Below, piece after piece: positions 34,464-46,736 of a stretch of DNA of 64,000 bases; the first letter of the stretch is position 1, and every line of letters starts with the position of its first letter. Location of the stretch: the NCBI GenBank assembly GCA_001931535.1, contig CP016211.1, positions 834,501 through 898,500 of the forward strand, written 5' to 3'. The notes below the pieces were generated by a model. It was not told where the DNA came from. It saw only the letters and a list, made by a program, of their open reading frames with translations, and did no database searches. This DNA comes from Minicystis rosea (GTDB lineage: Bacteria > Myxococcota_A > Polyangia > Polyangiales > Polyangiaceae). The position numbers and the translations under genes were made by a program.

Positions 34464-37400
34464 CCGTGGATAGCTCGAGCACCGACAAGTTCGTGCCGTA
34501 CCGAGGCGCGCTACGCGCCGCGATCGGCCGGGGCAACGTCCTCTGCTTCACGACCGTGCATGCCGAGGGGCAGCCGACGCCGCTGTATCGGCTCGACCTC
34601 GACAAGGCCGAGCTGACCCACGACGCGCTCGGCGCCGCCGGCGGCGCTGCGATCGCGGCGGACGACGCGTCCGTCTTCGTGGCCGCGACGGATGGTCACG
34701 TCTACAAGGGCGCCGTCGGCGGAGGAAAGCTCGCGCCGCTCGGCGCGAAGCTCACGCCTGCGCCGAGCGCGCTCGCGTTGCTGGAAGGCGGGCGCCTGGC
34801 GGTGCTCGCGGGCGCCGAGGTCGTCATCGTCGACCAGAAGAGCGGCGCGCCGCGACAGCGGCTCCCGTTGCCGGAAGAGGGCAGCGCGATCGCGTCCGAT
34901 GCGTCGGGAAAATGGCTCGCGGCGGGGACTTCGCGCGGGACGCTCCTCGTGTTCGACGCCGAGGACAAAACCGACTTCCTCGGGGGTGAATCCAAGAAGA
35001 TCCACGAGGGCGCGATCGGGGCGCTGTTCTTCGATCCGGACGAGCTCCGCGTGTACTCGACGGGCCCGGACAACCGGATCCTGCTCACGCACGTGCGCGG
35101 CGCGCTCGAGCCCGAGGATCGCACCGGCGGCAGCGGGCACGAGGGGCTCGTCACCGCGATCGCGCTCGGGCCCGAAGACAAGCTCTACACGGCCGGTCGC
35201 GACGCGACGATCAAGACCTGGACGCGCGGCGCGCAGAAGCGGCGCCCGTCGACGCAGAAGGAGGGCACCGTCAGCGCGGTGGCGCTCGCGCGCGTCGAGC
35301 AGAAGGGCCGGCCGCACCTGGCGTTGCTCGGCGAGGACCGGACGATCCGTCTGTTCCCGATGGATGCCGGCGGGAAGCTCGGTGATCGCGCGTCCACGTT
35401 CCACGACGCGTACGCGCTCGCGAAGAACGAGCTCGCGCAGAAGGAGCCGGCGCGTCGCAAGGAAGCGCTGGAGACGCTCGCGGGCTACGCCGACGGGCCG
35501 GCGATCGAGATCCTCGCGGCGCAGGCTTCGGCCGATCCGGATCACGCGCTCAAGGTGCAGGCGACGACGCTGCTCGCGAGCACCGGATCGCGCCGCGCGG
35601 TGACGCCGCTCGAAGGTCTCCTCGGCGCGCCCGAGGAGCAGGTGCGGCTCGCGGCGCTCGCGGGGCTCCGGCAGCTCGAAGGCAACGAGGCGCTGCGGCC
35701 GCTCGAGCTCTCGCTGGGCAAGCGCAAGCGCGACATCGGCGTGGCCGCGGTGGCCGCGCTCGCGGAGCTCGCGCCCACGAACGAGCTGGCGATGGCGCGG
35801 CTCGTCGCGGCGCTCGACGACGAGCCGGTCGAAGTGCGCGCTGCGGCCGCGGGGATGTTGGAGTCGATCCACGACGCGCGCGCGGGGAAGAAGGCGACCT
35901 CGGCCGAGGGCGGGCTCGTCGCGCTGCGCTCGAAGCGGCCCGACATCCGGCGGCTCGCGCTGGTGCGGTTCTTCCAACGCAAGCTGCTCGGAGAGGCCGA
36001 GGTGCTCGCGGCGCTGCGCCGGCACGAGAGCGATGCCGATGCCGACGTGCGGCGCGCGGCGTTCCTCGTGTCGGTGATGAGCCGGCCTGGTCTGGCCGAA
36101 GCGCTTCGGGCGCGTGATCGCGATCTGCACCGGCAGCTCTGGGAGCTCGAGACGTTCGGGCAGAAGGACGCGGCGCCGACCGACCCGCCGAAGCTCAAGA
36201 AGGCCAAGGCCGAGCTCTCGTCCGAGGATGCGCGGCCGCTGCTCGAGGCGCTCGCGAGCCGATCGCTCGACACGTGCCTCTCCGGCGCGCGCGGGCTCGC
36301 CGCGCTGCAGGACGAGCGCGCCTTCGGCACGTTGCTCCAGCTCACCAACGAGAAGCTGCCCGCGGCGCGCGTGGAGGCGTGCAAGGCGCTCTCGGATCTC
36401 GGTGATCTGCGTGCGTCTCCACGGCTTCGGCAGATGCTGCGCGATGGGGCAGGGGAGGTGCGCGACGCGGCGTTCTCCGCGCTCTCGCGGCTGCTCGAGA
36501 AGACGCCGCTGGTCGCGGCCGAGGCCGGCCTGCTCGCGCCGGCGGAGGACGTGCGCGGGCGCGGGCTCCAGGCGCTCGTGCGGCACCTGAAGAAAGAGCC
36601 GCCGAAGGGGACCGATGGCCCGGCGATCGCGCTGCTCGCGCGCGCGCTCAACGATACGGCGCAGGCGGTGCGCAGCGAGGCGTTCAAGGCTTCGCTCGGG
36701 CTCGCGGTGGGCGGCGAGGGCGAGGCGCCGCTCCGGTTCGCGCTCGCGAGCATACACGCCGACGTGCGCCGCGAGGTGCTGAACGAGGCCTTGGGTCGCA
36801 TCCAGGAGGCGTGGGCGCCGCAGATGGTGCTCGATCTCTTCGGCGATCCCGACGCAGGCGTGCGCAGTGAAGCGTTCGAGAGCGCGCAGAAGCGATCGAA
36901 GGGCAAGGCGACGGAGCCGCTCGCGGCCGCGCTCTCGGGGCGCTTCGCCGATCTCAAGCTCAAGGCCATCGATGCGCTCTCGAAGAAGCGCGTCGACGGC
37001 GTGCGCGAGCTGCTCCTCGGCGCGCTCGACGACGACGACGAGAAGGTGCGCATGGCGGCGGCCGCGGTGCTCTCGCCCGACGAGCTCACGGCCGCGCTCG
37101 CGAGCCGGCACGCGGACGTGCGTGCCCGTGCCGCCGCGGCGCGTGCGAGCGCGGGCGATGCCGCGGCCCTTGCTCCGCTGCTCTCGCTGGTGACCGAGAA
37201 GGAGCCCGATCTCGCGGAGAAGCGCGCGGGTTGGATCGATCGCGTGACGCGCGCGCTCGCGGGCCTCGCCGAGCTCGGCGCGTCCAACGACGAGGTGCGG
37301 TCCGCGACGGCGGCGCTCCTTCGTCACAAGGACAAGCCGATCCGCGAAGCGGCGGCGCGCGCGCTCGGCTGGGTGTCGCGTCCCGGCGGCGATCTCGGGC

Positions 37401-40400
37401 CGCTGCGCGAAGCGCTCGCGCACCCGGACAACGAGGTGAAGCAGGAGGCCGCGTTCGGCCTCGCACTGGTCGGCGATCCGGCGGGGCTGCCGATGTTGAA
37501 GGGGCTCACGCAGGCCGCGGCCGGGCCCGCGCTTCGCTGCCTCGCGGCGGCCCTCTCGCTCGGGCGGGAGGCCGATGATCTGCTGATGGCCTTCCTCGAT
37601 CACGGCGACGAGCGGGTGCGGACGCGCGCGCTCGTGCTGATGATGCTCATCGAGGCGACCGAGAACGACGGCGTGCCCGATCGATGCCTCGGCGCGCTCT
37701 CCTCGGCGCACCCGCGGGTGCGGCTCGTGGCGGCGCGCGCGCTGGAGACGTTCGCGGATCCGGCGGCGTTTACCGCGTTCGCGGCGGAGCTCATCAACGA
37801 TCGCGGCGACGACAAGACCCCGTGGACCATCCCGGCGGCGACGACGCGTGCCCTCGGCGAGATCGTGAGCAACGGCGACCCGCAGCTCCGCGGGCGGGCC
37901 GTGCGCGTGCTCGAAGCGCTCGACGACGAGAAGCAGGAGCGCTTCGATCGGACCTGGGACGACTTCCATAAGCGCTTCGCGAAGGACATCGAGGCGCTCG
38001 TGCGGGCCGGCGAGAAGAGGAAGCGTACGCCGTCGGCCTACGCTCCCGAGGAGCTCGCGCGCGTGGTCGTCGGCGCCTATGCGGGCCTCTCGCGCATGGT
38101 GGCCGGCCCCTTGGAAATGCGCGTGCGCCAGACGGCGCTCACGCGGCTCGCGGCCCTCGCCAAGGCCGGAGCGGCGCCGCTTCCGGCGGTGCGACCCATC
38201 CTCCTGCTCGCGCTCGGCGATCCCGCCGCGCCGGTGCGCAAGCTCGCGTTCGACAGCCTCGTCGCCCTCGGCATGCCCGCCGCGGAGCTCGGCGCCGAAG
38301 CGCTCGCCGTCGGGCCGCGCGACGTCGGCGTGCTCGGCCTCGGGCTGCTCGCGGGCGCGGGCGATGCAGCGGCGGAGCGCCGCAAGGTGCTGGAGCAGGT
38401 GCTCCTCGGCAACACCGACGGCCTCGAGGAAGAGGCCGGCAAGCTCCTCGCCGAGATCATCGGCTGGGAGGCGACGCACACGGCCGCGCTCGAAGCGCGC
38501 GCGCAGGCGGCGCGCGAGCGATCGGTGGCCGGCCTCGCCGCGCTCTACGAGCAGAGCAAGGGCGCGCAGAAAGCGCTGCGCGCGGCGCTCGCCTCGCGTT
38601 ACCAGCACGTGAAGGATCGCGCGGCGATCGAGCTCGCGGGCAAGAAGGACGCGGCCGCCTTCGACGCGCTCGTGGCCATGCTCCGATCGAAGGCCCAACG
38701 CGAGGCCATCGATGCGCTCGTGAAGCTCGGCGATCCGCGCGTGCCGGACGCGCTCCTCGATCGCGTCGAGAGCGATCCCGCCGGTGATGCGCTCGTCGAT
38801 CCGCTCTTCGCGGCGGCGGGTGGCTACCGCTTGCCGGCGACGGCGGATCGCCTGCTCGCGCAGCTCGGCGACAAGAAGCGCCGCCGCGCGGCGTTCGGCG
38901 CGCTCCTCGCCGTGAGCGGGTACGATCAGCCCATCGCCGATGCCGAGGACGAGCGCGTGGACACCGGGACGCGCGTCGAGCATCCGCGTCGCGACGACGT
39001 GCTCGCGAAGATGATCGACACGCTCTACCGCCTCGGCGACGCGGAGCTCCTCGGCCGGCTCGTGCCCGCGGCCCGCTGGGCGCGTGGCAGCGGCATCGAT
39101 ACCGTGCTCGCGCCCCTCGCGGCCTTCACCAAGGATGATCTGCGGAACGCCGCGATCGAAGCCATCGGGTTCAGGTTGCGTAAACGCAACGGTCCCGCCG
39201 AGCCTCTCGTGGCCGCGCTCGGGCACAAGGATCCGGTGTCGCAGTTCGCGGCCGCGGAGGCGCTCGCGCTCGCGGGGCGCGCCGACGGCATCCGCGTGCT
39301 CCTCACGGCCATCGATCTCGTTCCCGAGGTGGATCAGCGCCGTCGCGCGGTGCGCGCGCTCGGTCGCCTCGGTGACGCGCGGGCTCTCGACACGCTGCTC
39401 CGCCTCGCCGCGGAGGACGGGCATGCGCTCCAGGAAGAGGCGGCCGAAGCCATCGGTCACCTCAAGTCCACGCCCAAGGGGCCGGCGATCGAAGAGCTCC
39501 TGCTGCGGCTCGCGCAAGGTGAGGGCGGCATCGCGCAGCGGGCGCTCGCGGGCCTGCGTTGGTTCGACTCGCAGAAGGGTTGGGCGCTCGTGCGAGCGCG
39601 CGCCGTCGACGAGAACATGGGCGTGCGCTCGGCGGCGATCGATCTCCTTTCGTTCGACGCCGATCCCGCGGGGCGCGCGGTGCTCGTCGATCGCATCGAG
39701 AAGGAGACGAGCTGGCATCCGGCCGCGAAGGCCGCCGAAGCGCTGCGAAGGTGGGAGCCCGAAGGCTCGCTCGAGCCGGACTACGTGCTCCTCGGCGCGC
39801 GGCTCAAGGGCCTGGGTGGGCCCGTGGTGGAGCGCCTCCGTGATCGCGGTGAGCCCGCGCGCATCCTCGCGGCGCTGCCTCGCATTCAGCCGGTGAACGA
39901 GGACGCGTATCTCCGCCCGCTCTCGACCGCGCTCTTCGCGCGCGATCCGCTGCCCATCGATGCGGCGGTTGCGAGCCTCGACAGCGTGCACGAGCGGGTC
40001 TCGGCCGTGGCGGCGCAGATCCTCGGGCGCGCGGGCAAGGCGGTGGCGAAGGCGCACGGCAAGGCCCTCACGGCCGCGCTGAAGAAGGCGCTCGAAGCAT
40101 GGACGAAGGCGCGGGCGGACATCGATCAGGGCCGCGTCACCGATGCGGCGCTCGCGTTGCAGACGGAGCGCTGCCGCCGCTTGATCGAAGCCGCGGGCAA
40201 GATGGAGGTGGCGGCGGACGAGGTCGTGTCCGCAGCCTCGCTCGGCGGCGATGACACGCGCGCGCAGCCGATCCGCATGGAGGCGCTCGCTGCCATCGCG
40301 GGTGGCTTCGCCAAGAAGGCGGGCCTCGAGGTGCTCGCGGCCGCCGCGGCGGGGACGGACGCGCGGCAGCGTGCGTTCGCCTCGTCGGCGCTGCGTGCGC

Positions 40401-40795
40401 TTGCGCCCGATCGCGCTGCTGAAGTGGCCGCGCAGGTCGTGGACGATCGCAGCACGCTCGGTCGGCTCGTGCCTCCGGGCGCCGCCGCTGCGACGTTGCG
40501 CGCGGCCGCCGCGAGCGTGCACACGCAGGGATCGACGCTGCCGCTCTTGGTCGCGGCGGGCGACGTCACGGGCATCCAGAAGGTGCTCGCGGATCGCAAG
40601 CTCTCCGAGGGCGCGCGCCTCGGCGCCGTCGAGGCGCTCGGGCGCATCGCCACCGACGCGGCGTTTGCGGCGCTCTATGCCTTCGCCAAGACGGCCGACG
40701 AGGACGAAGAGCTCCGCAAGGCCGCCTTCCGCGCGGCCCGGCGCGGCCATCGATACCAAGCAAAACGCAGTGAGAAGCGGGAGGTCGCGTCGTGA
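34460..40795 (+). CDS. Giant beta-propeller/HEAT-repeat protein (retron operon)
   Basis: The 2111-residue protein starts at GTG 34460, overlapping the previous stop (GTGA); GTG 34466 is an alternative. Residues about 1-310 have WD40-like blades (LALGPEDKLYTAGRDATIKTW, ALFFDPDELRVYSTGPDNRI). The remaining about 1800 residues are uninterrupted HEAT repeats of about 30-40 residues (for example PAARVEACKALSDLGDLRAS, DPDAGVRSEAFESAQKRS). No catalytic motif is visible, so it is a scaffold or ligand-sensing solenoid of unusual size. Its stop overlaps the SWIM gene start, again as GTGA, so the first three products are probably made in fixed ratio. The size without a frameshift argues for selection. 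Confidence 0.88.
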   Translation: MTVDSSSTDKFVPYRGALRAAIGRGNVLCFTTVHAEGQPTPLYRLDLDKAELTHDALGAAGGAAIAADDASVFVAATDGHVYKGAVGGGKLAPLGAKLTPAPSALALLEGGRLAVLAGAEVVIVDQKSGAPRQRLPLPEEGSAIASDASGKWLAAGTSRGTLLVFDAEDKTDFLGGESKKIHEGAIGALFFDPDELRVYSTGPDNRILLTHVRGALEPEDRTGGSGHEGLVTAIALGPEDKLYTAGRDATIKTWTRGAQKRRPSTQKEGTVSAVALARVEQKGRPHLALLGEDRTIRLFPMDAGGKLGDRASTFHDAYALAKNELAQKEPARRKEALETLAGYADGPAIEILAAQASADPDHALKVQATTLLASTGSRRAVTPLEGLLGAPEEQVRLAALAGLRQLEGNEALRPLELSLGKRKRDIGVAAVAALAELAPTNELAMARLVAALDDEPVEVRAAAAGMLESIHDARAGKKATSAEGGLVALRSKRPDIRRLALVRFFQRKLLGEAEVLAALRRHESDADADVRRAAFLVSVMSRPGLAEALRARDRDLHRQLWELETFGQKDAAPTDPPKLKKAKAELSSEDARPLLEALASRSLDTCLSGARGLAALQDERAFGTLLQLTNEKLPAARVEACKALSDLGDLRASPRLRQMLRDGAGEVRDAAFSALSRLLEKTPLVAAEAGLLAPAEDVRGRGLQALVRHLKKEPPKGTDGPAIALLARALNDTAQAVRSEAFKASLGLAVGGEGEAPLRFALASIHADVRREVLNEALGRIQEAWAPQMVLDLFGDPDAGVRSEAFESAQKRSKGKATEPLAAALSGRFADLKLKAIDALSKKRVDGVRELLLGALDDDDEKVRMAAAAVLSPDELTAALASRHADVRARAAAARASAGDAAALAPLLSLVTEKEPDLAEKRAGWIDRVTRALAGLAELGASNDEVRSATAALLRHKDKPIREAAARALGWVSRPGGDLGPLREALAHPDNEVKQEAAFGLALVGDPAGLPMLKGLTQAAAGPALRCLAAALSLGREADDLLMAFLDHGDERVRTRALVLMMLIEATENDGVPDRCLGALSSAHPRVRLVAARALETFADPAAFTAFAAELINDRGDDKTPWTIPAATTRALGEIVSNGDPQLRGRAVRVLEALDDEKQERFDRTWDDFHKRFAKDIEALVRAGEKRKRTPSAYAPEELARVVVGAYAGLSRMVAGPLEMRVRQTALTRLAALAKAGAAPLPAVRPILLLALGDPAAPVRKLAFDSLVALGMPAAELGAEALAVGPRDVGVLGLGLLAGAGDAAAERRKVLEQVLLGNTDGLEEEAGKLLAEIIGWEATHTAALEARAQAARERSVAGLAALYEQSKGAQKALRAALASRYQHVKDRAAIELAGKKDAAAFDALVAMLRSKAQREAIDALVKLGDPRVPDALLDRVESDPAGDALVDPLFAAAGGYRLPATADRLLAQLGDKKRRRAAFGALLAVSGYDQPIADAEDERVDTGTRVEHPRRDDVLAKMIDTLYRLGDAELLGRLVPAARWARGSGIDTVLAPLAAFTKDDLRNAAIEAIGFRLRKRNGPAEPLVAALGHKDPVSQFAAAEALALAGRADGIRVLLTAIDLVPEVDQRRRAVRALGRLGDARALDTLLRLAAEDGHALQEEAAEAIGHLKSTPKGPAIEELLLRLAQGEGGIAQRALAGLRWFDSQKGWALVRARAVDENMGVRSAAIDLLSFDADPAGRAVLVDRIEKETSWHPAAKAAEALRRWEPEGSLEPDYVLLGARLKGLGGPVVERLRDRGEPARILAALPRIQPVNEDAYLRPLSTALFARDPLPIDAAVASLDSVHERVSAVAAQILGRAGKAVAKAHGKALTAALKKALEAWTKARADIDQGRVTDAALALQTERCRRLIEAAGKMEVAADEVVSAASLGGDDTRAQPIRMEALAAIAGGFAKKAGLEVLAAAAAGTDARQRAFASSALRALAPDRAAEVAAQVVDDRSTLGRLVPPGAAAATLRAAAASVHTQGSTLPLLVAAGDVTGIQKVLADRKLSEGARLGAVEALGRIATDAAFAALYAFAKTADEDEELRKAAFRAARRGHRYQAKRSEKREVAS

Positions 40796-42690
40796 GCGGC
40801 GAGGATCAGACGACGCCTGCCGGCGCACCCGCGCCGGAGGCGACCGAAGAGGTGAAGCGCACCACCGTCACGCTCCGCTACGCCGGAGCGAGCCAGGTGG
40901 TGGCCGAGGGCGGCGGCGCCACGCTCGCGCTCTTCGGCGAAGCGCAGCGCAGCGACGTGCGCGGCGGCGGCGTGCTCGACAATCCGCTCCTCGTGCGCGA
41001 AGCCCTCTCCGTGCTGCACGAAGTGGTGAAGAGCGACTTCCGCTACGTGCCCAAGGATCGCACCGCGTACCTCGCCTACCGGCGCATGAAGCAGCAGTCC
41101 GCGGGCCTCGGCTTGTGGGAGGCGCAGCGCGCCTTCGTGGAGTGGATGGCGCGCAACGATCCGCTCGCCTTCGCGGTGCTCGATCCCATCATCAGCGTCC
41201 ACCCCGACGAGCTGTTTCTCGAGGTCTTCAGCAAGGACGAGGGCAGCTACGCCAAGCTCGGGATCGACTGGTCCGCCATCAAGGGCAGCCGCGATCGAGC
41301 CTGCGGCACCACCAACATCGATTTCACCGACGGCCTCTTCGCGGGGGTGCAGCGCATGCGCAGCTACCGCGAGACGAAGATCAGCGTCGGCCGCGAAGCG
41401 GTCGCGCTCCGCACCACGGACGCGTCCGGCGCTGCGAACGAGGTGCTCGAGAAGAAGGTCACCGTTCCCGACACCTGGCTGCGCGGCTTCCTCCAAGTGC
41501 AGTCGGCGGGGACGTTGCCGCGCACCGTCGCGCGCATCGCGCCCATCGATCTCTACAACGTGCTGCGCCACCTCCGGCTCAGCGCCGATCCCAAGAAGGG
41601 CGGCCGCGGCATCCGCGTCGAGCTCGTCCCCGGCGAGCCGCCGCGCCTCGTGCTGGAGCCGTGGGAGCTCGTGATTCCCACCACCTCCGGCCCGTACACC
41701 GGGCGCACGCCGCAGGTGGTGCGCATCTGGGGCCGCCGGAGATTGTTGCTGCTCAAACGATTGCTCCCCTTCGTGCAGACCATCGACCTGCATCTTCTCG
41801 GCAGCGGTCTCCCGAGCTTCTGGGTGCTCTCGGCCGGGCCGGTCACCTTCACGCTCGGTCTCAGCGGCTTCACCTCCTCCAATTGGGCGCAGGCGGTGAG
41901 CTTCGATCTGCTCCTCCCGCGCCGCGCGGCCGAGGGCGCCGTCACCGACAAGGTGATCGCGCACCTCGCGAAGCACTGGGTCGCGCCCGCTGCGAAGATC
42001 GCCGCCGATCTGAAGCTCGAGCCGGCCCGCGTGCTCGAGGCGCTGCAGGTGGGCTGCCAGCGCGGTCAGCTCATGTTCGACGTGGCCCGCGAGGTGTATC
42101 GCTTCCGCCCCATCACCGGCGCGCCGCTCGATCCGGGGCGCTTCGAGTTCCGCAACGATCGCGAGCGCCGCGCCCACGATCTCTGCGCCGAGAAGGGCGC
42201 CGTCAAGATCGTCACGGAGAACCGCATCCACGACGTGGGCCTCGAGCTCGTCGGCAAGGTCGCCGTGGCCGCGGAGAAGCGCGAGTACCGGCCCGAGCTG
42301 CTCCTCGACGACGACGGCCGCGTGAAGAAGGCCGACTGCACCTGCGCCTTCTTCCGCAAGCATCAGCTCAAGGAAGGGCCGTGCGAGCACCTCGTGGCCC
42401 TGCGCCTCGCCGAAGCCCGCGAGGAGGCGCGCCGGCGCGCCCAGCGCGGCGCTTCGCGGAGCACGATCGTGATCGAGACCCGCACGTACGCGCGGCGGCA
42501 TCCCCGCGGCGAGGACGTCTACCAAGTCGCGCTCGATCGCAAGCGCGTGAAGGTGCGCTGGGGCCTGCGCGGGCAGGCGCCGCGCATCCAGTCGCTCGTC
42601 TTCAACTCGGTGGAGGAGGCGCAGGCGGCCTACTTCGCGCGCGTCGACGACCTCGAGCGGCGCGGCTTCCTCGACGCCACGGCGACGTGA
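40792..42690 (+). CDS. SWIM zinc-finger and WGR protein (retron operon)
   Basis: The 632-residue protein starts at GTG 40792. Its C-terminal third has the SWIM finger, Cys516-x-Cys518-x12-Cys531-x-His533 (DCTCAFF...GPCEHLVAL), a zinc-binding module that often contacts DNA or proteins. It is followed by a WGR-like domain with the RWGLRG signature at residues 589-594 and FNSVEEAQAAYFARVDDLE. WGR domains in PARPs bind DNA ends. The N-terminal 500 residues have no motif I recognise; they contain helix-rich parts and a winged-helix-like stretch (DKVIAHLAKHWVAPAAKIAADL). SWIM and WGR fused next to HEAT proteins and a retron RT match, from memory, the type XIII retron description. Confidence 0.88.
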   Translation: MSGEDQTTPAGAPAPEATEEVKRTTVTLRYAGASQVVAEGGGATLALFGEAQRSDVRGGGVLDNPLLVREALSVLHEVVKSDFRYVPKDRTAYLAYRRMKQQSAGLGLWEAQRAFVEWMARNDPLAFAVLDPIISVHPDELFLEVFSKDEGSYAKLGIDWSAIKGSRDRACGTTNIDFTDGLFAGVQRMRSYRETKISVGREAVALRTTDASGAANEVLEKKVTVPDTWLRGFLQVQSAGTLPRTVARIAPIDLYNVLRHLRLSADPKKGGRGIRVELVPGEPPRLVLEPWELVIPTTSGPYTGRTPQVVRIWGRRRLLLLKRLLPFVQTIDLHLLGSGLPSFWVLSAGPVTFTLGLSGFTSSNWAQAVSFDLLLPRRAAEGAVTDKVIAHLAKHWVAPAAKIAADLKLEPARVLEALQVGCQRGQLMFDVAREVYRFRPITGAPLDPGRFEFRNDRERRAHDLCAEKGAVKIVTENRIHDVGLELVGKVAVAAEKREYRPELLLDDDGRVKKADCTCAFFRKHQLKEGPCEHLVALRLAEAREEARRRAQRGASRSTIVIETRTYARRHPRGEDVYQVALDRKRVKVRWGLRGQAPRIQSLVFNSVEEAQAAYFARVDDLERRGFLDATAT

Positions 42691-42695
42691 TCTCG

Positions 42696-42715
42696 ATGGG
42701 CCGCGCGGCCCGAAC
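42696..42715 (+). promoter_or_regulatory. Short palindrome ahead of the RT gene
   Basis: The 56-bp gap between the SWIM and RT genes contains GGGCCGCGCGGCCC, a 14-nt perfect palindrome. It could act as an attenuator lowering RT expression. The gap is far too short for an msr-msd RNA. Confidence 0.45.
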
Positions 42716-42746
42716 CTGAGTACCGGCGAAGCGCTGATCAAGGCGG

Positions 42747-44054
42747 ATGATGACGACCCGAAGCGACTATCAAAGGCTCTTCGACCTCTGGCGGGCCATC
42801 GGCCAAGCCGGCGGCGTGAACGCGTACGTGCAGCAGCAGCTCCGCGAGCGTGGCTTCGTCCTCGAGCGGAAGAAGACCGACGGCATGAGCAAGGCGGAGC
42901 TCTCCGCCTACAAGAAGAGCCTCAAGGAAGAGGCCGCCGAGCGCCGCCGCCTCAAGAAAGAGGCCTGGCAAGCCTACCGCGCGACCCACATCGTGCACCT
43001 CGGCGAGGGCATCTTCTGGAACGACGAGAGCGATCTCGACAAGTGGGATCACCCGCACGCCGCGGAGCGCGCCGCCGAGAACGAGCTGCCGCCGATCGAC
43101 TCGCCGCAGAAGCTCGCGGAGGCGATGGGCCTCTCGCTCCCCGATCTCCGCTTCCTGTCGTTCCACCGCGAGGCCGCCGAGAGCATCCACTACCGCCGCT
43201 TCACCATCCCGAAGCGCAATGGATCGGAGCGCGCCATCTGGGCGCCGTTGCCCAAGCTCAAGGCTGCGCAGCACTGGATCCTGCGCAACGTCGTGGAGCG
43301 GCTCGCCGTCCACGGCGCGAGCCATGGGTTCCTCGCGGATCGCTCGATCGCCACCAACGCCGCGGCGCACACGGGCGCGAAGATCGTGGTCAAGGTCGAC
43401 CTCAAGGACTTCTTCCCGACGGTCACGCTCCGCCGCGTGAAGGGTATCTTCCGGCGCGCGGGTTACCGCGATCAGATCGCCACGCTCCTCGCGCTCATCT
43501 GCACCGAGGCGCCGCGCGAGATCGTCGAGCACGAAGGCAAGCAGTACTACGTCGCGTTGGGCCCGCGCTGCCTCCCGCAGGGCGCGCCCACGAGCCCGGC
43601 GCTCACCAACACGCTCTGCCAGCGCCTCGATCGCAGGCTCGCGGGCCTCGCCAAGCGGCTCGGTTGGCGGTACACGCGCTACGCCGACGACCTCACCTTC
43701 AGCTTGCCCGAGTCGCACAAGGACAAGCCCAAGCTCGGCGTGCTCCTCGGCTCGGTCGGGCGCATCGCCAACGACGAGGGCTTCCAGGTCCACCCCGACA
43801 AGACGAACGTGGCCCGCAAGGGATCGCGGCAGAAGGTGACGGGCCTCGTGGTCAATGGCACCGGCGCGCCGCGCGTGCCGCGCGCGCTCAAACGACAGAT
43901 TCGCGCGGCGATTCACAACGCCGGTCGGGGCAAGCCGCTCCAGGCTGGAGAGAGCTTGTCTCGCCTCGCGGGGTATGCGGCCTACATTCACATGACGGAT
44001 CCGAAGCTCGGGGCCAAGCTGCTCCAGCAGCTCGCAGCGATCGAGGCGAAATAG
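42747..44054 (+). CDS. ret: Retron-type reverse transcriptase (Mx162-like)
   Basis: The 435-residue reverse transcriptase has the retron hallmarks: NAAAH (residues 204-208, the NAxxH motif), VVKVDLKDFFPTV (RT motif 3), LPQGAPTSP (276-284), RYADDLTFS with the catalytic YADD at 312-315, and VTGLVVN at 364-370. The first 100 residues (for example EEAAERRRLKKEAWQAYRAT followed by HIVHLGEG) resemble, from memory, the N-terminus of the Myxococcus Mx162 RT, so the start is not internal. AGGCGG precedes tandem ATGs at 42747 and 42750, and the second is better spaced. It primes msDNA synthesis from a branched RNA, which is not visible beside the gene. It closes the four-gene operon. Confidence 0.95.
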   Translation: MMTTRSDYQRLFDLWRAIGQAGGVNAYVQQQLRERGFVLERKKTDGMSKAELSAYKKSLKEEAAERRRLKKEAWQAYRATHIVHLGEGIFWNDESDLDKWDHPHAAERAAENELPPIDSPQKLAEAMGLSLPDLRFLSFHREAAESIHYRRFTIPKRNGSERAIWAPLPKLKAAQHWILRNVVERLAVHGASHGFLADRSIATNAAAHTGAKIVVKVDLKDFFPTVTLRRVKGIFRRAGYRDQIATLLALICTEAPREIVEHEGKQYYVALGPRCLPQGAPTSPALTNTLCQRLDRRLAGLAKRLGWRYTRYADDLTFSLPESHKDKPKLGVLLGSVGRIANDEGFQVHPDKTNVARKGSRQKVTGLVVNGTGAPRVPRALKRQIRAAIHNAGRGKPLQAGESLSRLAGYAAYIHMTDPKLGAKLLQQLAAIEAK

Positions 44055-44059
44055 CGGCT

Positions 44060-44090
44060 GCGCCGAGCACGGATCGATGGCGCTCGGCGC
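44060..44090 (+). terminator. 9-bp hairpin after the RT gene
   Basis: GCGCCGAGC (44060-44068) pairs with GCTCGGCGC (44082-44090) around a 13-nt loop, starting 5 bases after the RT stop. It probably ends or attenuates the retron operon before the kinase gene, although a T tract is missing. Confidence 0.5.
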
Positions 44091-44113
44091 GCCGCCCGAC
44101 GGCGTGAAGCACG

Positions 44114-46627
<2,514 letters not shown>

Positions 46628-46736
46628 GCCTCGCGATGACGCCGCGCGCGCTGCGGTGAGCGCGCACGGTGCGCATCGACGGGTCCGACCGGGTCGCGAG
46701 CTCGACGATGCGGGCTTCGCGATCGTCGGACAGCAG

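Noticed and set aside
34511..40828. A 2105-codon open frame on the minus strand, antisense to the giant HEAT gene
   Set aside because: It is Arg/Glu/Ala-rich without any fold pattern and mirrors the codon bias of the HEAT gene; long antisense frames are expected in DNA this GC-rich. The sense frame shows clear repeats and coupled starts.
42691..42746. msr-msd RNA in the gap directly before the RT gene
   Set aside because: The gap is 56 bp; known msr-msd RNAs are much longer, and the RT N-terminus cannot be trimmed to make room.
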